This document shows, piece by piece, positions 23,699-32,061 of a stretch of DNA of 64,000 bases; position 1 is the first letter of the stretch; every line of letters begins with the position of its first letter. The stretch lies in the NCBI GenBank assembly GCA_902775565.1, contig CACYMP010000001.1:1-64000 (forward strand), in the 5' to 3' direction. The notes under the pieces are model-generated. The model did no database searches and was not told where the DNA came from. It saw nothing but the letters and a program-made list of their open reading frames with translations. This DNA comes from Oscillospiraceae bacterium. Lineage in GTDB: Bacteria > Bacillota > Clostridia > Saccharofermentanales > Saccharofermentanaceae. Position numbers and translations under genes: made by a program.

Positions 23699-25822
23699 AT
23701 GAATGAGAACATCAAAAAGATAACGGCAGCGGCTGTCAGCATGTCGATGGTTATAGCGTGTGTCGCGGGCTGCGGAGGCAAGAAGGCTGAAACAGCGCAG
23801 AAACAGGAGATCAGGGCCGAGGTGATCAAGGCCGAGGAAATGGCAGCGCCCGAGCACAGCAAGACTGCGGGTAAGAACGAGACCGTATACATCATCAAGA
23901 GCGGAGACAAAACAGTAAAGACTATCGTCAGCGAGTGGCTCAAGAATCCTGCGGGATCTGCTTCAATGAATGATGTTGCCGATCTTAACGGTATCGAGGT
24001 TGTCAAAGGCGATGCCAGACTAGAGAAAAATGAGAACGGCAGGCTTTCATGGAATGCGGCCGGCGGAGACATTTACTATTCCGGTACCACGTCAAAGGCC
24101 GCTCCTGTTGATGTCGACATCACATATATGCTCGACGGAGCAAAGATCAACGCATCAGAACTCAAAGGGAAGAGCGGACACCTTGTAATTACTGTTAACT
24201 ACAAAAACACGTTGTCAAAGAACGTGACAGGAAAAGACGGCAAGGAATATACCGTTTATATGCCGTTCATCATGTCAACCGGAATGATCCTCGACAACGC
24301 GAAGTTCAGCAACATTACCGTTACCAACGGTGAGGCAGTCAATGACGGCGACCATACAATGGTCATGGGAGTAGGATTCCCGGGACTTTATAAGAGCCTC
24401 GGACTCGATACTATCGATCTCGGTGACTATACGAAGGATGGTTCAAAAGACGAAAAGGTCGAGATCCCCGAAAGCGTTACTATCGAATGTGATGTTAAAG
24501 ACTGCGACGAACTGGCAGCGCTTACACTGGGAAAGGTGTTTGATCTCAGCAGTCTTGATAAGAAAGCTGATGCGGACAAGCTGGGTGAGGATGCCGATGA
24601 GATGAATGACGGAATGAAGAAACTGATCGACGGTTCCGATGACCTTCATGACGGCATAAGCAAAGTAAATGACGGCGCTAACAGTCTTAAGAAAGGCGCA
24701 AAATCGCTTTCTGACGGTGCAGGAACTTTGGCGAAAGGTGCAGATAAGCTCGCTGCAGGAACGAACTCCCTTGCATCCGGTGCATCTAAAGTAAGCAACG
24801 GCGCAAATTCCGTACTCGACGGCATGAAGAAATTCAACAGCTACCTTCCTGCGATAAAGAAGGGCGTAGCCGATCTTTCTGACGGAACAAAATCACTGAA
24901 AGAAGGCGCTTCTAAACTGACTGAACAGGATGATGCTCTTAAAGGCGGTGCCAAGAGTCTTGATGAGGGCCTTTCGACGCTTAAAGAAAAGCTTCCGTCT
25001 TCTGATGATGCAAAAGCGCTTGCTTCCGGTTCCGCTACTGTAAAAAAGACGATCGACAGCATGTATTCGGCAACTGAAAAGGTATCCGTATCCGAAAAGG
25101 ATATCGAGTCTCTTACCGCAAAACTCGCAAAGCTGGTAGAAGCCGGCGAGCTCGATGAAGGCACGATGAAGCAGATGATAGCTGTTTATAAATCCTATGC
25201 CGGACTTGAAAAGGGCGTGGCAGGACTCCATAAGAATTACGGAAGCATCAATAAAGCTGTTGCGGCATATCCTTCGATAGTTTCAGGCGTAGCAAACGCT
25301 TCCAAAGGCGCAAAGAGCCTTGATAAAGGTATTGCTTCTTACACGGCAGGCGTAGATAAGCTCGCATCGGGAATCTCACAGGTCGATTCCGGAGTGAAGA
25401 AGTTTGCCGGCAATGCCGATCAGCTTGCCAAGGGCGCAGAACAGCTTGTCGACGGTGCCAAGACCCTCTCCGCAGGCGCAAAGCAGGTATCTGACGGAGC
25501 GAGCACGGTAAACCACGGTGCTAAAGAACTCAGCAGCGGAGCGGGCTCGCTCGCCAAAGGAGCCAAGAAGCTCAGCAACGGAACCAATACTCTTGCAGCA
25601 GGAACAAAAAAGCTGCTCAAAGGTTCCGATGAATTAAGAGACGGCCTCAAGAAGTTCGATGACAAGGCTGTGGATAAGATAACCGGCCTGATCAAAGACA
25701 ATATTGCTCCTCTGTCTGACAGATTCGAGGCGGTCAAGACATTTGCGGATACATACTCGTCATTCGCAGGTGCTGATACCTCAGTCGAATGCTCCACGGT
25801 ATTTATTTTCAAGAACGACTGA
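23699..25822 (+). CDS. Lipoprotein with XXXLXXG heptad repeats
   Basis: 707 residues. Residues 1-25 form a lipoprotein signal (VAGC, Cys25). Residues about 60-290 are a mixed domain; 301-430 and 525-655 are long runs of seven-residue units of the type LxxGAxx (for instance SLKKGAKSLSDGAGTLAKG), the pattern known from YhgE/Pip and some MMPL proteins. A helical stretch without the pattern (430-525) separates them. Such repeats should form a long coiled rod. Here the rod is not part of the transporter but of a separate lipoprotein in the same operon, suggesting an outside adaptor or wall-spanning stalk. Confidence 0.85.
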   Translation: MNENIKKITAAAVSMSMVIACVAGCGGKKAETAQKQEIRAEVIKAEEMAAPEHSKTAGKNETVYIIKSGDKTVKTIVSEWLKNPAGSASMNDVADLNGIEVVKGDARLEKNENGRLSWNAAGGDIYYSGTTSKAAPVDVDITYMLDGAKINASELKGKSGHLVITVNYKNTLSKNVTGKDGKEYTVYMPFIMSTGMILDNAKFSNITVTNGEAVNDGDHTMVMGVGFPGLYKSLGLDTIDLGDYTKDGSKDEKVEIPESVTIECDVKDCDELAALTLGKVFDLSSLDKKADADKLGEDADEMNDGMKKLIDGSDDLHDGISKVNDGANSLKKGAKSLSDGAGTLAKGADKLAAGTNSLASGASKVSNGANSVLDGMKKFNSYLPAIKKGVADLSDGTKSLKEGASKLTEQDDALKGGAKSLDEGLSTLKEKLPSSDDAKALASGSATVKKTIDSMYSATEKVSVSEKDIESLTAKLAKLVEAGELDEGTMKQMIAVYKSYAGLEKGVAGLHKNYGSINKAVAAYPSIVSGVANASKGAKSLDKGIASYTAGVDKLASGISQVDSGVKKFAGNADQLAKGAEQLVDGAKTLSAGAKQVSDGASTVNHGAKELSSGAGSLAKGAKKLSNGTNTLAAGTKKLLKGSDELRDGLKKFDDKAVDKITGLIKDNIAPLSDRFEAVKTFADTYSSFAGADTSVECSTVFIFKND

Positions 25823-25853
25823 TCCCAAATCCTTCTTAACCGTTCCTTATTTG

Positions 25854-25892
25854 CACAAGACCGCTTCCTACGGGAGGCGGCCTTGTGTTTTT
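25854..25892 (+). terminator. Terminator of the MMPL operon
   Basis: CACAAGaCCGCTTCC pairs with GGgAGGCGGcCTTGTG across 25854-25887, followed by TTTTT. It lies 32 bases past the lipoprotein stop codon. Confidence 0.9.
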
Positions 25893-25961
25893 GTTGAAGA
25901 CAATCTCAAATTAATTTATTATATATGTCATGGAATAGAGGAAAGAATAAGGGAGGATTAT

Positions 25962-27671
25962 ATGGGAAATTGGAATGATCCGGAAAATGACATGACCGGA
26001 TTTATCAGCGAAGAAGATCAGAAGAAGAACCTGGACAGGGTCTTCTTTGAACCTAAAGTAAACAGGGACGCGCCTGCCGCTCCTTGGGCCTCAACATCGC
26101 CCTGGGCAAACACGCCGAAAACAGAGACTGTTGACGACGCTCCGATAAGCGTTTTCTCTTCAAATGCGAAGAAGTGTCCTTCGTGCGGTGCTAACCTGAT
26201 TTTCAATCCGAGAGCCGAAGGCTTGGCGTGCACCAGCTGCGGTCGTGTTTTCGACCCGAAAACGATGGATATGAAGTGGTCGATGGGTATGACGAACCCT
26301 GAGCTCGAGTACGGTATTGACGATGTCCTGTCAAATGATGACCAGGGCAGGGTTGAGATCGTCTGCAATTCGTGCGGTGCACAGATAGTAACGGACAAGA
26401 ACACTTCTTCGACTGTCTGCACTTTCTGCGGCTCTCCTGCGCTCATTACGAGAAGGCTTACCAGGGAATTCCATCCCGACAGCATAATCCCGTTTGAGAT
26501 CGACAGAAATAATGCCGTAGAGCTTTTCAAGAAGCATTGCGAAGGGATATCGCATCTTCCGCGTGATTTTACGTCTGCCAAGACACTTAAGAAGATCACG
26601 GGACTTTATGTTCCGACATGGCTCATCTCCTGCACGGTCACGGCAAGTGTCCTCGGAGAAGGCCATACCGAAGAAGACTACGACAAGGCTAAAGAGCAGG
26701 GCCGTGCGCGCGGCCGTGCCATGATGGAGGCTGCCAGCTTTTCCGACAACTCTGTCGTCATTAACGGCATGGACGGTTATGACGTAAGGGGCAAGGTCAG
26801 GTTCAAGCTTAATGATGTTCCTTTCGACGGCGAAAGACAGATCGCAAACCGCATAATGGAGGCGGCCGAGCCGTTCGATTATTCCAGGATGGTTCCTTTT
26901 AACGGATCTTACCTGCAGGGCTACTATGCCGAGAAATACGATGAACAGCCCAAGGACATGAACGACCGTATCGTCAGACGTTTAGACAGATACACGATGC
27001 AGATCTGCGAGCTGTCTGATTTCGGATACAAATCCTTCAAGGTCACCGAGCATGACCCGACACCGCTCTACAGTGACTTCACCATCAAGTACTGCATGCT
27101 TCCCGTATGGTTTCTGTACTATGAATACAACGGACGTAACTACCAGTATGTCATTAACGGTCAGACTGGCAAGGTTTCCGGGGAATTCCCTTATGCAAAG
27201 GGCTGGGAGACGATCGAGGGCGCCGGCCGCAGCGTAAGAAGCAGGGCGATCACAATCAATTTCGAGTTCAGGCGTCTTCTTTATGCGCTTCCGGGTGCTT
27301 TAGGCGCTTTCGGATATTTTTCTCTGCGTTACATGGCCAGAAGCAGACGTTCGATCCCGCTCAATTTATTGACATTCGGCATCAAGGACCCGGTACTGTT
27401 TATAATCATAGGCCTTCTTATAGGGGCGCTGCTGTTTTTCTTCATAGAGCTCCTGCCTAAGATGCTCGCACGCCGTGAGAAATACGACAGGCAGGTCCTG
27501 GGATCTGACAGTTCGCACGATCTCGCCTCGCCTCCGGGAGCTGAAGCGTATTTCGATCCTGTATACTCGGTTCAGTATTTTGATGTTGTTAAACAGAAAC
27601 AGGCACCTATGCTCCTGCTGAGAAACGAAAAGGATCTCAAACGTGATCAGTTGACGTCTCTTAGGGGCTGA
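25962..27671 (+). CDS. Double zinc-ribbon membrane protein of unknown function
   Basis: 569 residues from the ATG preceded by GGGAGG; the frame is open further 5' across the terminator, which is unlikely to be coding. Two zinc ribbons occur: Cys72/75/90/93 (CPSCG, CTSCG) and Cys135/138/153/156 (CNSCG, CTFCG). A roughly 270-residue domain follows (LYVPTWLISCTVTASVLGEG), then two membrane helices near 438-455 and 475-498 and a short tail. Related clostridial proteins have been annotated as PriA-like or TFIIB-type zinc ribbon proteins from the ribbons alone. It precedes an ABC exporter by 23 bases and may be part of it. Confidence 0.75.
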   Translation: MGNWNDPENDMTGFISEEDQKKNLDRVFFEPKVNRDAPAAPWASTSPWANTPKTETVDDAPISVFSSNAKKCPSCGANLIFNPRAEGLACTSCGRVFDPKTMDMKWSMGMTNPELEYGIDDVLSNDDQGRVEIVCNSCGAQIVTDKNTSSTVCTFCGSPALITRRLTREFHPDSIIPFEIDRNNAVELFKKHCEGISHLPRDFTSAKTLKKITGLYVPTWLISCTVTASVLGEGHTEEDYDKAKEQGRARGRAMMEAASFSDNSVVINGMDGYDVRGKVRFKLNDVPFDGERQIANRIMEAAEPFDYSRMVPFNGSYLQGYYAEKYDEQPKDMNDRIVRRLDRYTMQICELSDFGYKSFKVTEHDPTPLYSDFTIKYCMLPVWFLYYEYNGRNYQYVINGQTGKVSGEFPYAKGWETIEGAGRSVRSRAITINFEFRRLLYALPGALGAFGYFSLRYMARSRRSIPLNLLTFGIKDPVLFIIIGLLIGALLFFFIELLPKMLARREKYDRQVLGSDSSHDLASPPGAEAYFDPVYSVQYFDVVKQKQAPMLLLRNEKDLKRDQLTSLRG

Positions 27672-27694
27672 CAAGAAAAGATTGGAGCTTATCT

Positions 27695-28423
27695 ATGATC
27701 GAAGCGGTTAACCTTTCCAAATCCTTTAATTCCGGTGCGGCCATTGCCGCTGACAACATAAGCTTCACATGTGCTGACGGTGAGATTGTCGGTTTTATCG
27801 GTCCGAACGGTGCCGGCAAGACGACGACCATAAAGATGCTTACGGGCATCATAAGACCGGATTCGGGCAAGGTCGTGATCAACGGCTTTGATATGGCCGA
27901 AAAGCCCTTGGATGCGAAAAGGATAATCGGCTACATTTCCGACAATCCGGATATGTTCGTCAAGCTTACAGGTTATGAATTCATCAATTTCATGGCAGAC
28001 GTTTACGGCGTACCTGAAGATGTCCGCGCTGAAAGGATAGAGTATTTTGCAGAACAGTTCGGCATGGAAAAGTCTGTCTTCTCCCAGAGGATGACGGGCT
28101 ATTCACACGGCATGCGCCAGAAAACGATGATCATCGCGACTCTTGTCCATGATCCTAAGGTATGGATCCTTGACGAACCGATGGTCGGATTAGACCCTCA
28201 GTCGGCGTTTAACCTCAAGAGAATGATGAGAGAACATGCGGATAAAGGAAATACCGTCATGTTCTCGACCCATGTCCTTGAGATAGCCGAGAAAGTCTGC
28301 GACAGGATAATGATCATCGATTCCGGCAAGATCATTTACACCGGCACGATGGAATCACTCAGATCAGGCGGTGAAGGCGCAGATCTCGAGAAGATCTTCC
28401 TTAAGATGACATCGGAGGCATAA
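27695..28423 (+). CDS. ABC transporter ATPase (exporter type)
   Basis: 242 residues. Walker A GPNGAGKTT near residue 37, a divergent signature YSHGMRQK near 128 and Walker B VWILDEPMVGLD near 150; switch His in FSTHVLE near 189. The divergent signature is normal for the CcmA/NatA-type exporter ATPases of Bacillota. It is followed two bases later by its likely permease. The cargo is unknown. Confidence 0.9.
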   Translation: MIEAVNLSKSFNSGAAIAADNISFTCADGEIVGFIGPNGAGKTTTIKMLTGIIRPDSGKVVINGFDMAEKPLDAKRIIGYISDNPDMFVKLTGYEFINFMADVYGVPEDVRAERIEYFAEQFGMEKSVFSQRMTGYSHGMRQKTMIIATLVHDPKVWILDEPMVGLDPQSAFNLKRMMREHADKGNTVMFSTHVLEIAEKVCDRIMIIDSGKIIYTGTMESLRSGGEGADLEKIFLKMTSEA

Positions 28424-28425
28424 GC

Positions 28426-30066
28426 TTGAGACTTGGAATTATCAGAAAGCTTACCGCCGTCATAATGAGGTCAAACTCAATGGAGGAGGCGGGGAATAAG
28501 AAGCGTAAAGCCTGGATACTGGGCTTTACGGTCTTTGTGCTCCTGTTTGTCGTGCTTCCCGTTACTGTAATGACGGGTATCTTTACTTTCCTTACGACAG
28601 CCAAGCTCTCGGAATACGGTCATCCCGAATTCGGCGTGAAGCTTATGTACGGCCTTATCTCGATCTTCACGGTTGTGTTCGGGATAAACGTTATCTTTAA
28701 CGAATTGTATTTTGAAGATGATATTTCCTATCTGCTGCCGTTGCCGTTGAAGCCTGAAGAACTTGTGCTCTCCAGATTTTTTGCAGTCTTTATAGGGGAG
28801 AACATGATGCAGTTCGCGGTAGTTATCGCCGTGGTCACGGGCTTTGGCATCGCGCATCCGATGAATGTGTTTCAGTGGATATTTGCTCTCGCGGGCGGAT
28901 TTCTGCTTCCGATAATCCCTACGGCGGTAATTGCCATACTCGGAATGATCCTGATGACTTTTATCAGGTTCATCAAGAAGAAAGAGACCGTAAGAAGGAT
29001 CTCGTTCGCGATAATCCTGCTTATCCTTGCCGCTGGAGCGGTAATGCTGGTAAGTATCGATATAGAAGATATAGTCACTTATATAATCGAAGGCACGGCT
29101 GTCGATATCCTATTTGTCAGGATACTCGATGTCCTGTTCCCCCAGACCGGGATGATCGCAAGCTTCATGGCATCCGGTTCGGTCCTGCCGCTTCTTATTT
29201 ATGCCGTCATATGCGTGATAAGTGTCCTGCTGCTTGCAGTTGCGGCACATTTCTTCTATATGGAGTCAGTTACCAGGCTTAACGAGACAACGCATGTCCA
29301 AAAGAATGCTGCATCCTCGGTTCCTTCAGTCTCCCGTACTGCAGGCATGACACTCTTCGTAAAGGAAATGCGTATGCTGGTAAGAACGCCTGCATTCATG
29401 ACCAACTGTGTGGCCGCCAACTTTGTGTGGCCGGTGTTTGTTCCCATTTTCGGCAAGATAATGGGGGCGGACATGAGCAGGGGAGCAGTCGCTTTGTATT
29501 TTGATGTTCCGAAACATGTTTCCGTCTCGCTGATGGTGATCCTCGCGGTGACAATGGTAACTGCGGCAATGAACTGTCTCGGCTCAGACGCCTTTTCGAG
29601 AGAGGGCAAAGGCTTTGACTATATCAAATCCATTCCGGTCAGCTATAAGCTTCAGTGGAATGTTAAGCTTGCAGCTGCGATGGTATGGACACTGGCAGGT
29701 ACCGTCCCGTTCTTTGTTTTCTTCGTGATATACGCAGGCTTTGAGGCCGGAACGGCCGTTCTTGCCATATTGACGGTCTGCGGGGCATGCTTTTTTGTGA
29801 CCGAGCTCGGAATGCTTCTTGATTCTTTAAATCCCAAGCTTTTCTGGCTTGATGCCCTCTCTGCTCTCAGAGAGAACTACAATACGGTCTTCTGTATGGG
29901 GATAACGATAGTCAGTTGTGCGGTTTTGTGCGCAGTTTTGTTTTTCATTCCTTCTCCTGTTGTCTCGTCCGGAATAATAGCTGCAATCCTTATTGCTGCG
30001 GATGTTGTACTGTATCTGGTCAGTATGAGCTCCGGTGTAAGAAACATCATGCAGGTGGGTGAGTAA
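28426..30066 (+). CDS. ABC exporter permease
   Basis: 546 residues with about 12-14 hydrophobic segments and a charged loop near residues 285-305, resembling the large permeases that pair with single ATPases in Clostridia. The start codon is TTG, two bases after the stop of the ATPase gene; the ATPase 3' end supplies a weak GGAGGC ribosome site. It should form the membrane channel of the exporter. No substrate clue is visible. Confidence 0.75.
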   Translation: MRLGIIRKLTAVIMRSNSMEEAGNKKRKAWILGFTVFVLLFVVLPVTVMTGIFTFLTTAKLSEYGHPEFGVKLMYGLISIFTVVFGINVIFNELYFEDDISYLLPLPLKPEELVLSRFFAVFIGENMMQFAVVIAVVTGFGIAHPMNVFQWIFALAGGFLLPIIPTAVIAILGMILMTFIRFIKKKETVRRISFAIILLILAAGAVMLVSIDIEDIVTYIIEGTAVDILFVRILDVLFPQTGMIASFMASGSVLPLLIYAVICVISVLLLAVAAHFFYMESVTRLNETTHVQKNAASSVPSVSRTAGMTLFVKEMRMLVRTPAFMTNCVAANFVWPVFVPIFGKIMGADMSRGAVALYFDVPKHVSVSLMVILAVTMVTAAMNCLGSDAFSREGKGFDYIKSIPVSYKLQWNVKLAAAMVWTLAGTVPFFVFFVIYAGFEAGTAVLAILTVCGACFFVTELGMLLDSLNPKLFWLDALSALRENYNTVFCMGITIVSCAVLCAVLFFIPSPVVSSGIIAAILIAADVVLYLVSMSSGVRNIMQVGE

Positions 30067-30162
30067 AGAGACTCCAGATCCCCTTTATACGTTGCATCTG
30101 AAGATAGTTTTGCCTTATAGATAGATGCGCGTCTATGCTTTGAAAATATAATATTTTTTTGT

Positions 30163-30191
30163 TTTACAAGAATTGATTTTGACGATAGAAT
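30163..30191 (+). promoter_or_regulatory. Promoter of the Na/Pi cotransporter gene
   Basis: TTTACA (30163-30168), 17-base spacer, TAGAAT (30186-30191). The ribosome site GAGGAGAG (30227-30234) lies 4 bases before the ATG at 30239 and rules out an earlier TTG in the same frame. Confidence 0.5.
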
Positions 30192-30238
30192 ACACTCGGT
30201 AACTTTTGTTTGACCATTGCTGTTTTGAGGAGAGATTT

Positions 30239-31990
30239 ATGGATGTTTTCTCGTTTGTAACGCTTTTTGGCGGTCTTGCTTTTTTCCTTTACGGAATGAG
30301 GCTTTTGTCAGAGTCACTGAAGAAAACGGCGGGCGGCAGACTCGAAAAGCTCCTTAATAAGGCAACAGATAACAAGTTTAAAGGCCTCACGGTCGGTGCG
30401 ATAATAACTATCGCCATCCAGTCTTCATCCGCAATGACTGTCATGCTGGTCGGTTTCGTTAACTCCGGCATCATGAACCTGCCCCAGACGGTAGGCGTAA
30501 TCTTCGGTTCCGATATCGGAACGACACTCACCGCATGGATCTTGTCCCTTGCAGGCATCGACAGCGGTGACAACATCCTGTTAAAACTCTTAAAGCCTTC
30601 ATGCTTTTCTCTTATATTTGCTCTGATCGGTATCATCCTCATTATGGTTGCCAAGAAGCAGCGCAACAAGGATTTCGGTACGATGCTCATCGGTTTCTCC
30701 ATCCTTATGCAGGGTATGACCATGATGTCGGCATCAATGGAGCCTTTGAAGGAGATGGACAGCTTTGTTTCCATCATGACAGCCTTCAAGAATCCTCTCC
30801 TGGGCGTTTTCTCCGGTGCCATCGTTACAGGTGTCATCCAGAGTTCCGCTGCATCGATCGGTATCCTGCAGTCGATTTCCATGACCGGCCAGCTCACATA
30901 CGGTATGGCTATCCCGCTCGTAATGGGTGCCAATATCGGTACTTGTATGACTGCTATTCTTTCTTCTATCGGTGTCAACAGGGATGCAAAGCGTGTTACC
31001 GTTATCCATGTAGCAATTAAGCTCATCGGTACGGTGGTCTGGCTTGTGGTCTTCTACAGCGTAAACGCCATCTTTGACCTGAGCTTCATGGACAATCCCG
31101 TAAGCATCGTCGGAGTTGCTGCCATCCACTCAATATTCAATATCGCAAATACGGTCCTTTTGCTCCCGTTCAGCAATCTCTTGGTCAAGCTTGCACAGGT
31201 CATTGTCAAGGAATCCGAAGACGAGCAGGAGTTCAAGCTCGACGAGCGTCTCATGCTCACTCCCTCTATCGCTGTCGGTGAGTGCCGCAACATGATGATC
31301 AAGATGGTCACCAAGGCAAAAGAAGGTCTCGACAAGTCTATGGACATGCTTCTTAACGGCTTTAACCAGTCTGATTTTGATTTCATCAAGAAGAATGAAG
31401 AGAAAGTCGACGGCTTAGAGGACCTTCTTGGTTCTTATGTGATGAAGCTTACGACCACCCAGCACCTGAGCGTTGAAGATAAGAACAGGTCATCACGTAT
31501 CCTGCAGGCTATCGGAGAAGTGGAGCGAGTGGCCGATCACGCAAACTACCTGTCCGATTCATCTGAGGAGATAACGAATAAGCATCTTGAATTCTCAGAT
31601 GCCGCCAAAGATGAGCTTAATAAGATAATCCCCGCCGTTCACGACATATATACGATGGCGTTGGACTGCTATCTGTCCGAAGATGCAAAGGATGCGGATA
31701 ACATCGGACCTTTGAGGATCGTTATCAGCGAAATGAGCGATCAGTTCAAGGCAAATCACGTTGAAAGACTTGCTAACGGCATCTGCACGACTGAACAGGG
31801 ATTTGTTTTCAATGACATTCTCTACAGCTGCGTAAGAATAGCCGAACACAGTCTGAATATTGCCGCTATCGCATACCGATTCAAGTCTGCGGGAGCTCCG
31901 TCACCGGATACTTACATGCACGACTTCAAGCAGCGTAAAGACAAAGACGAGAAGAAATACAGGGAATACGTTGCAAAATACAGGACTTGA
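30239..31990 (+). CDS. Na+/phosphate cotransporter with PhoU-like C-terminal domain
   Basis: 583 residues. Two inverted membrane repeats carry IQSSSAMTVM (near residue 60) and IQSSAASIG (near 200), the QSSS motifs of NptA/SLC34-type cotransporters. After about residue 330 a helical domain resembles PhoU (GEVERVADHANYLSD), thought to tune the transporter to phosphate status. The length is usual for bacterial fusions of this type. The gene stands alone with its own promoter. Confidence 0.9.
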   Translation: MDVFSFVTLFGGLAFFLYGMRLLSESLKKTAGGRLEKLLNKATDNKFKGLTVGAIITIAIQSSSAMTVMLVGFVNSGIMNLPQTVGVIFGSDIGTTLTAWILSLAGIDSGDNILLKLLKPSCFSLIFALIGIILIMVAKKQRNKDFGTMLIGFSILMQGMTMMSASMEPLKEMDSFVSIMTAFKNPLLGVFSGAIVTGVIQSSAASIGILQSISMTGQLTYGMAIPLVMGANIGTCMTAILSSIGVNRDAKRVTVIHVAIKLIGTVVWLVVFYSVNAIFDLSFMDNPVSIVGVAAIHSIFNIANTVLLLPFSNLLVKLAQVIVKESEDEQEFKLDERLMLTPSIAVGECRNMMIKMVTKAKEGLDKSMDMLLNGFNQSDFDFIKKNEEKVDGLEDLLGSYVMKLTTTQHLSVEDKNRSSRILQAIGEVERVADHANYLSDSSEEITNKHLEFSDAAKDELNKIIPAVHDIYTMALDCYLSEDAKDADNIGPLRIVISEMSDQFKANHVERLANGICTTEQGFVFNDILYSCVRIAEHSLNIAAIAYRFKSAGAPSPDTYMHDFKQRKDKDEKKYREYVAKYRT

Positions 31991-32003
31991 TATTTTGTTT
32001 TAA

Positions 32004-32034
32004 TTGATATTTTCCTTTTTTTTTTTAGTATAAT
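32004..32034 (+). promoter_or_regulatory. Ca-ATPase promoter with an 11-T tract in its spacer
   Basis: TTGATA (32004-32009) and a consensus TATAAT (32029-32034) are 19 bases apart, and 11 of the spacer bases are a continuous T run (32016-32026). Slippage in the run would change the spacer length. The run may also help end transcription of the preceding gene, though no hairpin precedes it. Confidence 0.55.
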
Positions 32035-32061
32035 GTCTAAGTTTCAAGGGAGATATCAGAC

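Noticed and set aside
24599..25663. DNA tandem repeat or CRISPR-like array
   Set aside because: The regularity comes from protein heptads in the lipoprotein gene; the DNA units vary too much and the reading frame is intact.
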